From Branchiostoma floridae (taxonomy: Eukaryota; Chordata; Leptocardii; Amphioxiformes; Branchiostomatidae), in contig NC_049982.1 in assembly GCF_000003815.2 (NCBI RefSeq), positions 14,347,704 to 14,411,703 of the forward strand: 64,000 nucleotides of DNA, in the 5' to 3' direction. The stretch's first letter is position 1, and each line of letters opens with the position of its first letter. Positions 11,929 through 22,900 of this stretch are shown piece by piece. The notes beneath the pieces were generated by a model. That model did no database searches, was not told where the DNA came from, and saw nothing but the letters and a program-made list of their open reading frames with translations. The translations under genes were made by a program, and so were the position numbers.

Positions 11929-12249
11929 CTTTTCTCGCAATGTTTTGAGCATGTGACCAGAAGTTCAAGGTTACCAGAACTGTCAAATCACCATGATAAC
12001 GCTTTTGATCTCAAAATTTCTTCCATTCACAAATGTATATAAAGCATATATAAGCAAATTTGGAGTATCCCCTTACTTCTCTCGCGATTTTGATTGCTTC
12101 GCTGTGATTGGCCAGTTGATATTTTTCGCGGGAAACTTAACCACGTGACTCCACATAGACCAAAACTACCAAAACACACTTGGGCTGAATCCAAATCTGT
12201 CACGATTTTCGCCTGTACCTGTAGACGGACGTATTCGAGGAGTCTCGGC
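11929..12249. promoter_or_regulatory. Bidirectional promoter between the P450 (-) and UNG (+)
   Basis: The two start codons face away from each other across ~320 bases. The P450 start lies in AAGATGGCTGCC, close to the YY1-type initiator motif. The interval contains an E2F-like palindrome, an E-box CACGTG at 12142-12147 and an inverted CCAAT (ATTGG at ~12108-12112). No TATA box was seen. Transcription start sites cannot be placed from sequence alone. Confidence 0.55.
12124..12135. promoter_or_regulatory. E2F-like site TTTCGCGGGAAA
   Basis: The 12-mer fits the palindromic E2F consensus (TTTSSCGC and its complement) and lies ~115 bases upstream of the UNG start. E2F control of UNG is known in vertebrates, so S-phase regulation is a reasonable inference here. 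Confidence 0.5.
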
Positions 12250-15200
12250 ATGATCGGTCAGAAGAAGATCTCCTCTTTCTTCAGCCCCCAACAGGCGAAG
12301 AAACGGCCGACAGACGGAGAACAGGGCGGCACCTCTCCAGACGGGAAGGTTTGTTTGTTGGTGTGGGAGGGGGGGCGTATCTCTTAGTTTGAAGTTGGTT
12401 TTGTTCAGGGATTGTGTGGTGATGCTTGAACAATTTTGCATTCATATGTTATTCATCCTTGTCGTGATCACTCCCTTTTAATGGATTTCATCACTGTCAA
12501 ATTTATTCTTCAGACTCAGAGTATGCAGAAAGTCCACATGTGGGTTGTAACCAGTTGCGAGGCATGGAAGGACCTATAAGCCATTTCACAGAAATCAGAA
12601 CGCATGTGTGGCGACAGAAAGTCTATGTTATATGTCAAAGGTAAAGGCCCCGAAAAAAGAGAAACAAAACAATGGTTGAGAGTAGGGCTGGGTATCGGTA
12701 CAGCGTACCGGTACAAAACCGTTTTTTCTTATTGGACCGGTCCAGAAAAACCGGACCTGAAAAAATTAGGTGGACCAGATGTTGGACCGATTAGAATATT
12801 TTATCAGGCATTCATACTTTTTGGCGCTTGCAGGTGGAAGAAAATAACTAGAGTGAAAGTAGAGTAGAGTTTATAGTAATTTCTACCAAGTTTTACAGCA
12901 AATTGTACAGGTGCAGTTAGCGTTGTAGGCCAGTGTAAGTCTAACACTCCATCAAACAGATTTCTTTGTAGTGAAATGGACCATTGGTATGAGTCATACT
13001 GCATCAGGTCCAGGTTTAGGTCCGGACCTGGACCTGATCCTTTGGGACCTGAACCGGACCTGGACCTGATATTTCTGTACCGGTACCCAGCCCTAGTTGA
13101 GAGACTTGAGAGAAGGATTGTTTTCTTTTTTGGGAACTTAACCTTTGACATATTACCTAGAATTCCTGTCACTGCACATGTGTCCTGATCTGTGTAAAAG
13201 GGTTTATTCCCTTGTATATTACATACTAGGCAGGAGGACATAATATATAACATAAAAGTAAATACGTCCTTCCATGCCTAGTTGCATCGGCTGACGTGGA
13301 TAACTGTCCCATGTCATGGAGTAGCCTTTTTTTTGTAAGTCAAGGAGGTTTTTGTTCTAAATTCAGCCATGAGCCTAGAAGAATTTGAGTAGATTTCATG
13401 TCTGATCAAAGAACATATCAACAGAAGCGCTTAGAGAGCTACTTGTGCTAGTATATTGTAGACTTCAGTAATTGTTCCACCTGTGCAGGCCACTCCTGTG
13501 AAAAAACTGAAAGCTGACGACAGTCCAACCTCCCCTCCTACCAACAATGGACTGTCCCCTGAACAGCGTGCTCGGATGGAGGAGAAGAAGAAGGAGGCCC
13601 AGGCGAAGCTGGCGAGCAGGAACTGCCCTGCTGAGATGGGAGAGACGTGGAGGCGGGCACTAGATCAGCAGTTCAGCAAGCCATACTGGCTCAAGGTAAC
13701 AAACACCTTACTGCCCTTTTTGATATTTTGCAACTTGATCTAAGGTTGCATCAGTAAATGTTAATAGTTCTTGTCTCGATACATTTCCAGATATGTGTGG
13801 CCTTTGTTGGTTGCATAACAACAATGATATGTTTTGTTAACATTTTAGGGGACCATTGACCTCAAGATGCACAGTCAAATCAATGAAAGGGCTTATGCAT
13901 ATATAAACATGTTCATACATTCTGGTGCCAATTCTTGTAATGTTGTGTTTTCTTCAGCTGATGTCCTTTGTTCAGTCAGAGCGAGCCAGTCGGACAGTGT
14001 ACCCACCCAGCCAATCAGGTCTTCACTTGGACTCAGATGTGTACCATACAGGAGGTACAGGAATATACATGGAAAATATTGTTAAGGCCTCCTGGAATAT
14101 AGACATACCCCCAGGTGTTATGACTGAAAAAGCTGTCATCAAGCTTGGTCAAAATATCCTGTAATTTTGGAATGGAGGAAAGGAGAAATACCATTTAAAC
14201 TTAGATAATGGCTTGACAAGTTTTAAGTGACCAGTGCTTCATCATCTTTACCATATTGCCATTAGATCAGTGCTCAGTTATGTTTAATGGTTTACATATC
14301 TCTCCCCACTCGCTATCCAGTGTTTCCTCCAACACTGTTAGCTCTCCCCACATGTGCATTTTTGACATCTGTATNNNNNNNNNNNNNNNNNNNNNNNNNN
14401 NNNNNNNNNNNNNNNNNNNNNNNNNNNNNNNNNNNNNNNNNNNNNNNNNNNNNNNNNNNNNNNNNNNNNNNNNNTTTCCTTGTACAGGTAAAAGTGGTAA
14501 TCTTGGGACAGGACCCATACCATGGCCCTGGACAGGCACATGGTATGTACCATAGGAAAGGCCCCGTAACATTAGTCCGCGAAGCTTGACATTGTAACCT
14601 CCAATGTTCCCTTAATTGAGCCAGCTGCAAGCCGTGTCATTTTGTCTTTCTTGTCAAGTTGCTGCCGACATATCCTAGAAGATCAGGAGATGTGTGGAGG
14701 TTGGAGATTCACATGATGATGTAATAAATCTGTGCCTTTTGTTTCCAGGTCTCTGCTTCAGTGTGCAGCGCCCTGTCCCACCTCCACCAAGGTATAGAAC
14801 TTCACACTTCTTTTTTTTCTGTAACAAATCCATAGACAATATCCAGCTGCCATTTCCAACGGTGTATTATAATACAGTGAAACCTGTCTATAGGGGTTAC
14901 TCAAGGGACTGGCCAAATTTGGCCCCTATGGGCAGGTGGCCCCTATAGGCAGTATGGCAAAAAAAGGTACATTTCACCACAAGCAATAAGTGACAAGGCA
15001 TTCAGCTTCCACTGAGTATTTATTGACAATATTATTAAGGTTATACATTTAAACTAAATATGAGTTTAAAACAAACAGTTTAATGAAATACATTTGAATT
15101 ACTACGACTGCTACAGCACTGTAGCTGTTCCCTTATTTCTGTATAGTAAAATGTATGCCAATCATGACATTAACGATTTAGAGAGAAGACATAACGTTAC

Positions 15201-18083
15201 ATGTACTCTACTATTATTAGACATTAACTCTAATCTGAGTCCGACACTAATCTGAGTCTTGCCGTTCTCGGAATCTGCCGAATTACCAACGTCAATGCGT
15301 GTCCCTCGGGAGTCGAAGCCTTCGACATCGTACGTCTGAGTCAAAACTGACAGACATTTGCTTGGTTCTCTTGTCTTTTATCCAGTTGGAATTGTCTGAA
15401 CACGAAGTCAGCGCCGCCATTTTCCTTTGTTCCTCGATCTCACTTTTTCTGAGCTTGGGTCACAGCGCGAGTCCCTGGCAACTTTGCCAATCGAATAGAC
15501 AAATCTTGTAAATGCCGCTAGTTGCCGGCAAAAATTAGACGTTCAATCACTACTGATGACAAGTTCATAATCATTTCTAAGCATCAAAACACCACAAAAA
15601 CTTTCATTTGTTCACGAAGGCTTGGCTTGACTTGTCTGCATGTGCCATTATGCCGAGATGGTCACGACGAAATAAAACTTTCTCTACGTAGGCTTATTTC
15701 TTTGACAAAAATCCAACTAAGTCTAGTTCTCGCATAAATAATGGTGATTTAATTGATTTTAATCATTTCTATACCATAATTACCGTATTTTATGCTATAC
15801 ATCAGAATTCTTGTTGCGAAATTTTACCTTGGTAAAAATGGACTCGTCCACTGACCCCAATTGAACTTGTTCATTTGCTGCAGCGACGCCATCTTGGAAA
15901 ATCACGCAAATAAGATGCCGATATTTTTGGCCCGCGGAATACAAAAATTAGACCAGCGTACATGGATTTCAAGAACATATAACATCAGATACATGAACGG
16001 ATGGTCTACTTGTAAAATCTGTCCATATAGTCTTCCAGTCTGCACAGAAATGACGATGTAGAGAAGGGTACAGTGCAAAGAGTCTGGGGCGAGAAAAAAC
16101 GCCAACAACTTGGGTGGAAAAACTTCGCATAAAATCACATAATTTTGTATACTGTTTCTTTATTCAATGTTTCCTTCGTAAATCTTCCAAGTTGAGCCTA
16201 CATTTTGCTGATATATTGCAGAAATTGAAAAAAAAAAGTGAACCCCGCGTGGGTTTAGCGCGGCGTAACGCGGCCGGCCAGGTGACCGCTATCGGCAGTG
16301 TTGGCATAGCGGCCGGACCGAAAGAAAATCGTCTGGCCGCGACCGCATTCGACAGGTGACCGCTATAGACTATTTCTTAATGCTTAGGTCAATGGGGAAA
16401 ATTCAAGGGACCGACAAAAACTGACCGCAATGGCCAGGTGGCCCCTATACTCAGGTGACCCCTAAGGCAGGTTTCACTGTACATGAAAATATGCATCAAT
16501 TAATGTTCTGTTAGTACACCACTTCTATGAGATTAGGATTGTAGTACAGCAAATGGGACAAACCATCCAGAATTAAGAGACAAGTATGAACAAGATAGTT
16601 ATATTATGTCCTGGATTCTGTCCTTGGAATGAAGGACAAAAAAACGTGGAGGTGTGTTGTCTTGCCATAATGCTGTCCCCCACTTTTTTGTGACAACCCA
16701 CAACTCTCCTTTCCCCTGTGTTTCCCCAGCTTGGTGAACATGTATAAGGAGCTACAGAAGGATGTGGAAGGTTTTGAGATCCCCAAACATGGAGACTTGA
16801 CTGGATGGGCAAAACAGGGTACTCATCAAGCCTTCAGATATGCCTATCTCTGTGTATTATTGATGTTTTACCAAGCAGGAAAATAATTCAAAGCACACCT
16901 TTCTGTCAATAAGTTGTAGATTTCAGCATAAGAAAAGGCTGTAGTGTTGTCCTTCCTGACTAAACTCTATCCTGTGTATATTTGGTAAGCCCTTAGTAGA
17001 CCATGGGATTATTAGAAATAGAAGTAAGAAAATTAAATTTTCAAGCAGCCTACATGCATCGTCTGTTTTGCAGGGGTCTTGTTGCTGAATGCTGTTCTGA
17101 CAGTCCGTAAACAAGAGGCCAACTCCCACAAGGGCAAGGGTTGGGAAGAGTTCACTGATGCTGTCATCACCTGGCTGAACAAGAATGGTGATGGGATTGT
17201 CTTTATGCTGTGGGGGTCATATGCACAGAAGAAAGGTAGCTGTATCAACAAGGTATGGTATAGTTCTTTTTCACCATGTGACTGGCTTATATGGATTGAC
17301 GTTTCTGTTTCGAGTCCAAGAAATAAGTGGCTGATAATTGAAAAATAATTACATCTGAAGCTATGAATGTTAAGGAAGAATTGTCACAATTGCAATGTAA
17401 GGCCTGTCTGTGGGCTGTTACTATTCATATTTTACTTTAGGCCACACCAATTTAATTTCTTGGTTCACGGATTCGCTCGCTCCTATTTTTTGGAGAAAAA
17501 AAATAATAATAAAAATTACCACTCAGCAAATTTTCACCATTAATGAAACCATTCACCAGCTTTCTGGTGTAGCAAATTGGCCTTTATATTATAAGCTCCT
17601 TAAAGTGTGGGTACAGGTGCTGTTACTGTACAATAATAGTGTTTTTGTACTTTTCTCCAACCTGAAAACTTTTTTTCTTGATGTTTTGGATTAGCCGTTA
17701 CCTTTACCCCAACCATTTTACAATTTTTATTTTTATTTTTATTTCGCCCTCTCGCTCCATATTTTTTATGAAAAAATCCGTGAACCAAGAAATTAAATTG
17801 GTGTGGCCTTATTTTGAAGTTTATTCCTAGTCTTTAAAAACAGCTTCTGACTTGTAAGTGTTGTGACATCTCTGGTACCATATAGCCATTACTGTTTGAT
17901 AGTACATAGTTGTAGAACTTTGTACATTTTTTTCTTCAGAAGAAGCACCATGTCCTGAAAGCCCCCCACCCCTCCCCGCTGTCAGCCCACAGAGGCTTCC
18001 TGGGTTGTGGACACTTCTCCAAGACTAACGAACTTCTCAAGTCTGCTGGGAAGACTCCAATCAACTGGTCCAAACTCAGCTGA
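12250..18083 (+). CDS. UNG: Uracil-DNA glycosylase (UDG family 1), 8 exons, one frame-breaking extra base
   Basis: The enzyme removes uracil from DNA to start base-excision repair. Exons: 12250-12348, 13489-13695, 13958-14054, 14488-14542, 14749-14791, 16730-16818, 17074-17252, 17940-18083. The N-terminus [13 protein letters not shown] is a perfect PCNA-interacting (PIP) box, as in nuclear UNG2. Motif A GQDPYHG, with the catalytic Asp, is in exon 4; motif B HPSPLS, with the catalytic His, is in exon 8; [11 protein letters not shown] is in exon 7. The exon total is 913 bases, one more than a multiple of three. The surplus base is in exon 3 at about 14011-14012, between TVYPPS and [10 protein letters not shown]. 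Without it the protein would be 303 residues, close to the human length. An assembly indel is the likeliest cause; a real frameshift is possible. Confidence 0.92.
12683..13095. mobile_element. hAT-type MITE, 413 bp, with 8 bp target duplication
   Basis: The ends are TAGGGCTGGGTATCGGTACA and, read in reverse from the right end, TAGGGCTGGGTACCGGTACA. The element is flanked by a perfect 8 bp direct repeat GTTGAGAG at 12675-12682 and 13096-13103. TAGGGCTGGG-type ends with 8 bp duplications are characteristic of the hAT superfamily. The interior is rich in further GGACC/GGTCC palindromes and has no transposase. It sits in UNG intron 1. Confidence 0.88.
14375..14474. other. Assembly gap (100 N)
   Basis: Exactly 100 N stand in UNG intron 3, ending 13 bases before exon 4. 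The round number indicates a gap of unknown true size. No coding exon appears to be lost, since exon 3 and exon 4 join directly by homology. Confidence 0.99.
14875..16479. mobile_element. pogo/Tc1-mariner-like DNA transposon, ~1.6 kb, no transposase
   Basis: The left end is CAGTGAAACCTGTCTATAGG and the right end in reverse is CAGTGAAACCTGCCTTAGG. A TA dinucleotide flanks both sides (14873-14874, 16480-16481). CAGTGAAACC ends with TA duplications are typical of pogo/Tigger-type elements. Subterminal GGCCCCTATAGGC-like and CCGCTAT-like motifs recur near both ends and may be transposase-binding sites. No open frame resembles a transposase, so this is a deletion derivative. It fills most of UNG intron 5. 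Confidence 0.82.
17440..17808. mobile_element. PIF/Harbinger-like MITE, 369 bp, TTA target duplication
   Basis: The inverted ends of ~34 bp begin GGCCACACCAATTTAATTTC on both sides, and TTA flanks each side (17437-17439 and 17809-17811). A 3 bp TTA duplication and GGCC-type ends fit PIF/Harbinger. No coding capacity. It lies in UNG intron 7. Matching ends are seen near 42794 and, degraded, near 39997. Confidence 0.85.
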
Positions 18084-18464
18084 GTCGTCTCACCAGTGTG
18101 CTGTCTTCATCTTAAGGGAAAGCTTTCAAAGTGGAACTGAAAACACGGAAAAAGACTAGATTGTTTTAAACAAAGAGGTTTATATCTTTATTACGTTTAA
18201 GTTGTAGAAGTTATTGTGGACGATAGTGATGTTACTTTTTTGTTAAATGACTCTGTGTACTTCTTAGTCATATCACTTATCAAGATAACTTTTATTTGTC
18301 ATTTACATCAGTTTTTCTGTCCTTTTCTGTCTGAGTTGAACTAGTCAATGAGGGAACACTACAGTTTGTTAAAGTAGACTGTTCCAGTGAGATAAATGGC
18401 AATAAGAAGCTGTACTAACAGTACCTATAAAAGAAGATCAACTTTGAGCTCACAGCCTACTGTG

Positions 18465-18522
18465 TAAGAGCTGTGGAAAATATCTGTAGTACCGGTAAGA
18501 GCTGTGGAAAATATCTGTAGTA
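18465..18522. repeat. 31 bp tandem duplication in the UNG 3' UTR
   Basis: TAAGAGCTGTGGAAAATATC followed by TGTAGTA occurs twice in direct succession without mismatch in the shared 27 bases. This is a simple recent duplication. Confidence 0.85.
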
Positions 18523-18921
18523 TTGATGGTCAAAAATTGCCAAACAATTGACAGTGATTTTGCATCACCTTGCAATAGACTTTGCATAGCATTGAAGTCG
18601 AAATGAGCTGATCTGTTGTAAGAAGCCACCATACTAGTATACTGTACAGTGCATGATGTGCAATTGTAATGCTTGTAGTTGTAGTGTCATACTATAACAC
18701 TCATAAACAGGATGGATCATTGATTGTGTGATTTTATGGTTTAGGTACAATGTGTTCATCAAGGATAGTCCACTTTAATACCTGTAGTTAGGTCCTGTTG
18801 AGACTAAGAGACAACATCTATTGTATTTAGCTTGTTATGATATTTACCTTGTTAAGATATTTAACCCGTATTAGGTTTTAATGTGCTAGTCTTGTTGCTT
18901 TTGAGTTCATGTTCAGCCTAC

Positions 18922-18927
18922 AATAAA
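18922..18927 (+). terminator. Polyadenylation signal AATAAA for UNG
   Basis: A canonical signal ~840 bases after the UNG stop codon, before the next gene on the same strand. Confidence 0.55.
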
Positions 18928-19945
18928 TAGCGTTTTGTTTGTATATTCTTGGAATCAGTTTATTCAATGCATATTTTTATTTTATCAGCACCTTTTGCCA
19001 GGTCACCTTTCCCAGCACTATGTATAAAGAGGTCTGCACGCCCTTTTGTACACTTTAGCCGTTTTATCTCGAAAAGTTGTTAGCCGGACAAAATCAGTTT
19101 ATTCTGCATTTGGTGAAATAAGGGCCTTAATTTTACTTGTGTAGAACAGAGTCAGTCATAATTTTATGCACCTCTGGTTTGTTTATTTCCGTAGCTGATA
19201 ATTTACACCGATGGAGCATATGATTGAAAGGCAAACATAGGTGAGCACTTTGTTGTGGTTTGGAAAGTAAAATTGGAAAGTGTTAATCGAGTATTATGCC
19301 ACCTAGCAGCATTTCCTATATTGCAATTGGTGATTTGGCTATTGAAATGGAAGGTGAGGATTTTGCTGTCTGGCATCTGGTTCAAAAGATGAGCAAATTA
19401 GTTCTTCCATGGAGGTTCAAATATTATGGTTCTTCAGGCCATTGAAATCATCAAATATACACAATAGAGTATCCTGGTGTGTCTGTGTTCCAACGAAGTT
19501 GTTCTTGAAACCTAGCTTTAGCAATCACAAGTCAATTCACTGCTAGGCGTTTCCAGGACCTCTATATAAACGAATGCACCTGGAAAGTCAGATATTTAGC
19601 TGCACTTTGAGCTTAAGACGATAGGTGGCGCTTCCGTTTTGAATATACTGTACGTATTGCGACGTATAAACCTTGATTGAACTCCACTGCTATTTTATGA
19701 CTTAAGTACTATGTATTTGAATATCAGTGGGGAATATTCACGGTAAATTTTGTCTATGAGGGATTTCTCAAATAGCAGTGTATTTGACTTGTATCGAATC
19801 TGCGGATACGACTGAGTCGCTAGTGTTGCTGCTGAGAAAGCGGGAAAGGTATCAAAATTTGAGTTTGGGAGTTTGTGACTATGTTTCCAACAGGAATGAA
19901 GCGCTTTTAAATTCGCGAATTGTAGTACCGAAAAACAAACGAGCT
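18928..19945. other. Intergenic region between UNG and DCLRE1A
   Basis: No gene, RNA or clear repeat was found. The end of the interval must contain the DCLRE1A promoter and 5' UTR. The reading frame of DCLRE1A stays open upstream to 19778 with another ATG there, but that extension resembles nothing in the family. Confidence 0.45.
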
Positions 19946-22900
19946 ATGTCTCAGGAGGATAGCGAGGAGGAGATCTGGGGGTACAGAAGTCGTTTGAAAC
20001 GCGAACGGCAACATCGACCGGAGCAGGCGGATGGGGAGGGGGGCGCGGACCGGTACCCTCCCCCCTCTCAGGCGAAAGGAAAGGCTCGCGACAGGAAAGC
20101 CACCACTCCCAAAGGGAAAGGTCTGATGGTTGCTATGTAGAGTGTAAAATGTCTAAAGCGCCTGTAGTGTTTACTTAAGTGGTACCTGGCCCTGAAAGAG
20201 GGCGTCTACTGCTGTCTCAGTGTCTGGATGAGTTGTGTAACGTTAATCTCCAAGCAGATGTAGCAGTCGGGCATGTTTGGAGCGTGCCCATTAGATTACA
20301 CTAGTTCGACCGTTACTAGAATTTGCCAGTCCTGTTTGGGATCACTATACAGCAAAGGATATCAAGAAGCTCGAAGCGGTACAGCGTCGTGCCGCCCGTT
20401 GGGTGTGCAATAGGTACCGCCAGACTTCTAGTGTCAGCGAAATGCTCCACGACCTCGAGTGGCCATCACTCCAGGAAAGGCGATGGAAGGCCAGACTTGT
20501 CACCTTCTTTAAGTACCACACGGATGATCTCACTATCAACTGTAAGACAAGCCCTTCAACACAAACTACTAGTAGAAGTTCCCGCTCGACCCATCCTGCG
20601 GCTTACAGGGTCCCCATCAGCAAAACACAGTACAGGCAAAATACTTTCTTCCCACGTACAACTAGGGATTGGAACAACCTCCCAGCTGAGGTAGCTTTGT
20701 CATCAACCCTGCCAGTTTTCAAATCCAAAATTTAAAGTCCCCCTTCGCTTGCGCAGTGGTCTTCTCTGAGTAAGCTATGGCTGCAGAATACTCAACAAGT
20801 TGAGGGTGGCAGCCCTAATGAAAGAAGAAGAAGAAGTGCCCGCACAAACAGAAAAAAACGTATAGACCGCTGATACAATCAAAACAAACCTGACTGCTAT
20901 GTATGCTTTGATATTAAGAGTTGGGAAACCGATACTCTAACAGTTACTGGTGGTAGGCCAAGGGGTTACACATATTCTGTACATGGGATGTCTGCACTCC
21001 TACAATAAGGACATCCCCAGGTGTTAGCTGTTTTGTAATAACAGCAACATTAAGCTGAGAACTAGTGTGTCACAATATAGGATACTTTACCTGAAATGTT
21101 ATGGAATTTGTCTATAGTATTTTATATCTTCAATTTTTGCACATGCTGCATCATAGGAAAAACTACCTCCAAGTCACCAGGCAAGTCTCCGCGGGGCAGG
21201 CAGTCAGGAGATAAGACGACCCCGAAGCGTGTCATCCATGAGGGTTTCTGCCCAAACTGCCAGATGCCATTCAGCCTCCTATTGGTCCAGTCTCCACGCT
21301 GGCACGTGGCTGAGTGCATGGAGCAACCCATCCAGGCAGAAGGGGGTAAGTAGTAGGACTTAAAATTTCAGAACTATCTTTTCTTAATTTCTTAGTTCAG
21401 GTAAAAATGGATGAACAGATACAGTTTGTTGCTCAAGTGGGTTCTATTCTTTAGACTACAATGTCTCTTTAAGGCTACAAGAAGGGATAAAGAACCTTTA
21501 ACATACTGTACATCTCCTTTCTTAAATCCTTACCAGAATGCCCTGCAGGCCTGTCCTGTGACTGCACCATCCCCTCCCACTACAGGAGGTTCCAGCACAC
21601 CCTGCTGGCAATGGGGAGGGCGGGGCTGCCAGACACTGACCTGCAGGACGCTCACCTGATGCCCTCGCAGGGTAAGCAGCGTGCGTTGAGCAGTTTATCA
21701 TAACTGACAGGTTTCTTGTAAATGGATCAGCTAATCTAAGATTTTGTTACCTCCTAGCAGCATGATTAAAAGACTACCCATGGCCACATTATAGCTAGAT
21801 TGACCATGACAATGTAATGTCATTTAGACTGCATTTACCATACTAAGATGGCCCTTGAAGTAAAGTGAGAAAGTAAGTATGGCCTTTTATAGAATATCTA
21901 ATGTATTTTGTGTGTTATATTTGACACACAGGAGATGAAGACCATGACAGCAAAGACACTGCCACATCATCTGTCACCAGTGTCTGTATGGAACAGGGGG
22001 GTGGAAGGAAAAGGGAGCTCTCAGTCAACTCTGTGGAGGAAGTTCCTTCTCTGAAGCGTATGAAAAAAAGGCAGTATTTCAGAAGCAGAAGTTGCTCGAA
22101 CACTTTCTCAAGACGAACCAAGAAAAGGAGCGTTTTTCTTCAACAAGGCCAGAGTCTCGTCATCAGAAGGTTTGGCTGCCAAAGAGAAAGGGAAGACATC
22201 AAGGGCACCATCATCAAAGCAGGGTGTTAGTGAAGTGAAGTCTAGACATTTTCAAGTGTCAGTCAATTCGGGTTCAAATCACACAAAACCAGAGGATCAA
22301 ACAATCCCCAAACTGCCAAACATGTCAAAGAAATGTTTGGGTATGAGGAGACAAATGTCTGAAGACAAGATAACTGACCAAAGAAAAGTTAGTAGCACAC
22401 AAGGCTGTGAACAAAAGATGGAAGAAACAGAGGAAGCGTTGGAAGAACAGGAGAGTTTAAGTGACATAGACATGTTTGGAGAAGACAGTAGTGAGGATAC
22501 TCCTCAGATAAAGAACCCAGCTAAGTCAAGTCAAGAAGAAAGTGACAGTTGCAGTGATGAAGACATCTTTGCCAGTCAGGATGGTGATGGAGATCCTGTC
22601 AATGAAGAGGAATGTGGAGACAAGAATGATGTACCTGGGTTTGATGTATATTTGGATGACTTGGTACGGGAAATGTCTGACTGGAGAGATGGACAGAGTG
22701 ATGGAGATGATGATGACAAGGAGAAGGAAAAAGAAGATAAGGATTCAGATTATGCTGTAGGAGGCAGCCAAAGCTCTGTGAACAATGTTGTTACAGAAAC
22801 ATCTTCCTTCTCCCAAACCTCCAGTCAAGGAAAGGGTGGAGCTAAGAAACAGTCTAGGATATTCTCCTTTTTCAAACCAGTCTCAGGGAGTACTGTACCA

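Noticed and set aside
12094-12249. In-frame upstream extension of UNG as a mitochondrial leader
   Set aside because: The open frame begins with TTG, not ATG, at 12094 and no ATG lies in it before 12250; the E2F-like site also falls inside it, so it is more likely promoter and 5' UTR.
14256-14630. Open frames across the N gap
   Set aside because: They consist largely of unknown residues; only the short exon 4 of UNG at 14488-14542 is real.
19778-19945. Upstream ATG extending DCLRE1A by 56 residues
   Set aside because: Similarity to the SNM1A N-terminus begins at the ATG at 19946; the upstream part resembles nothing.
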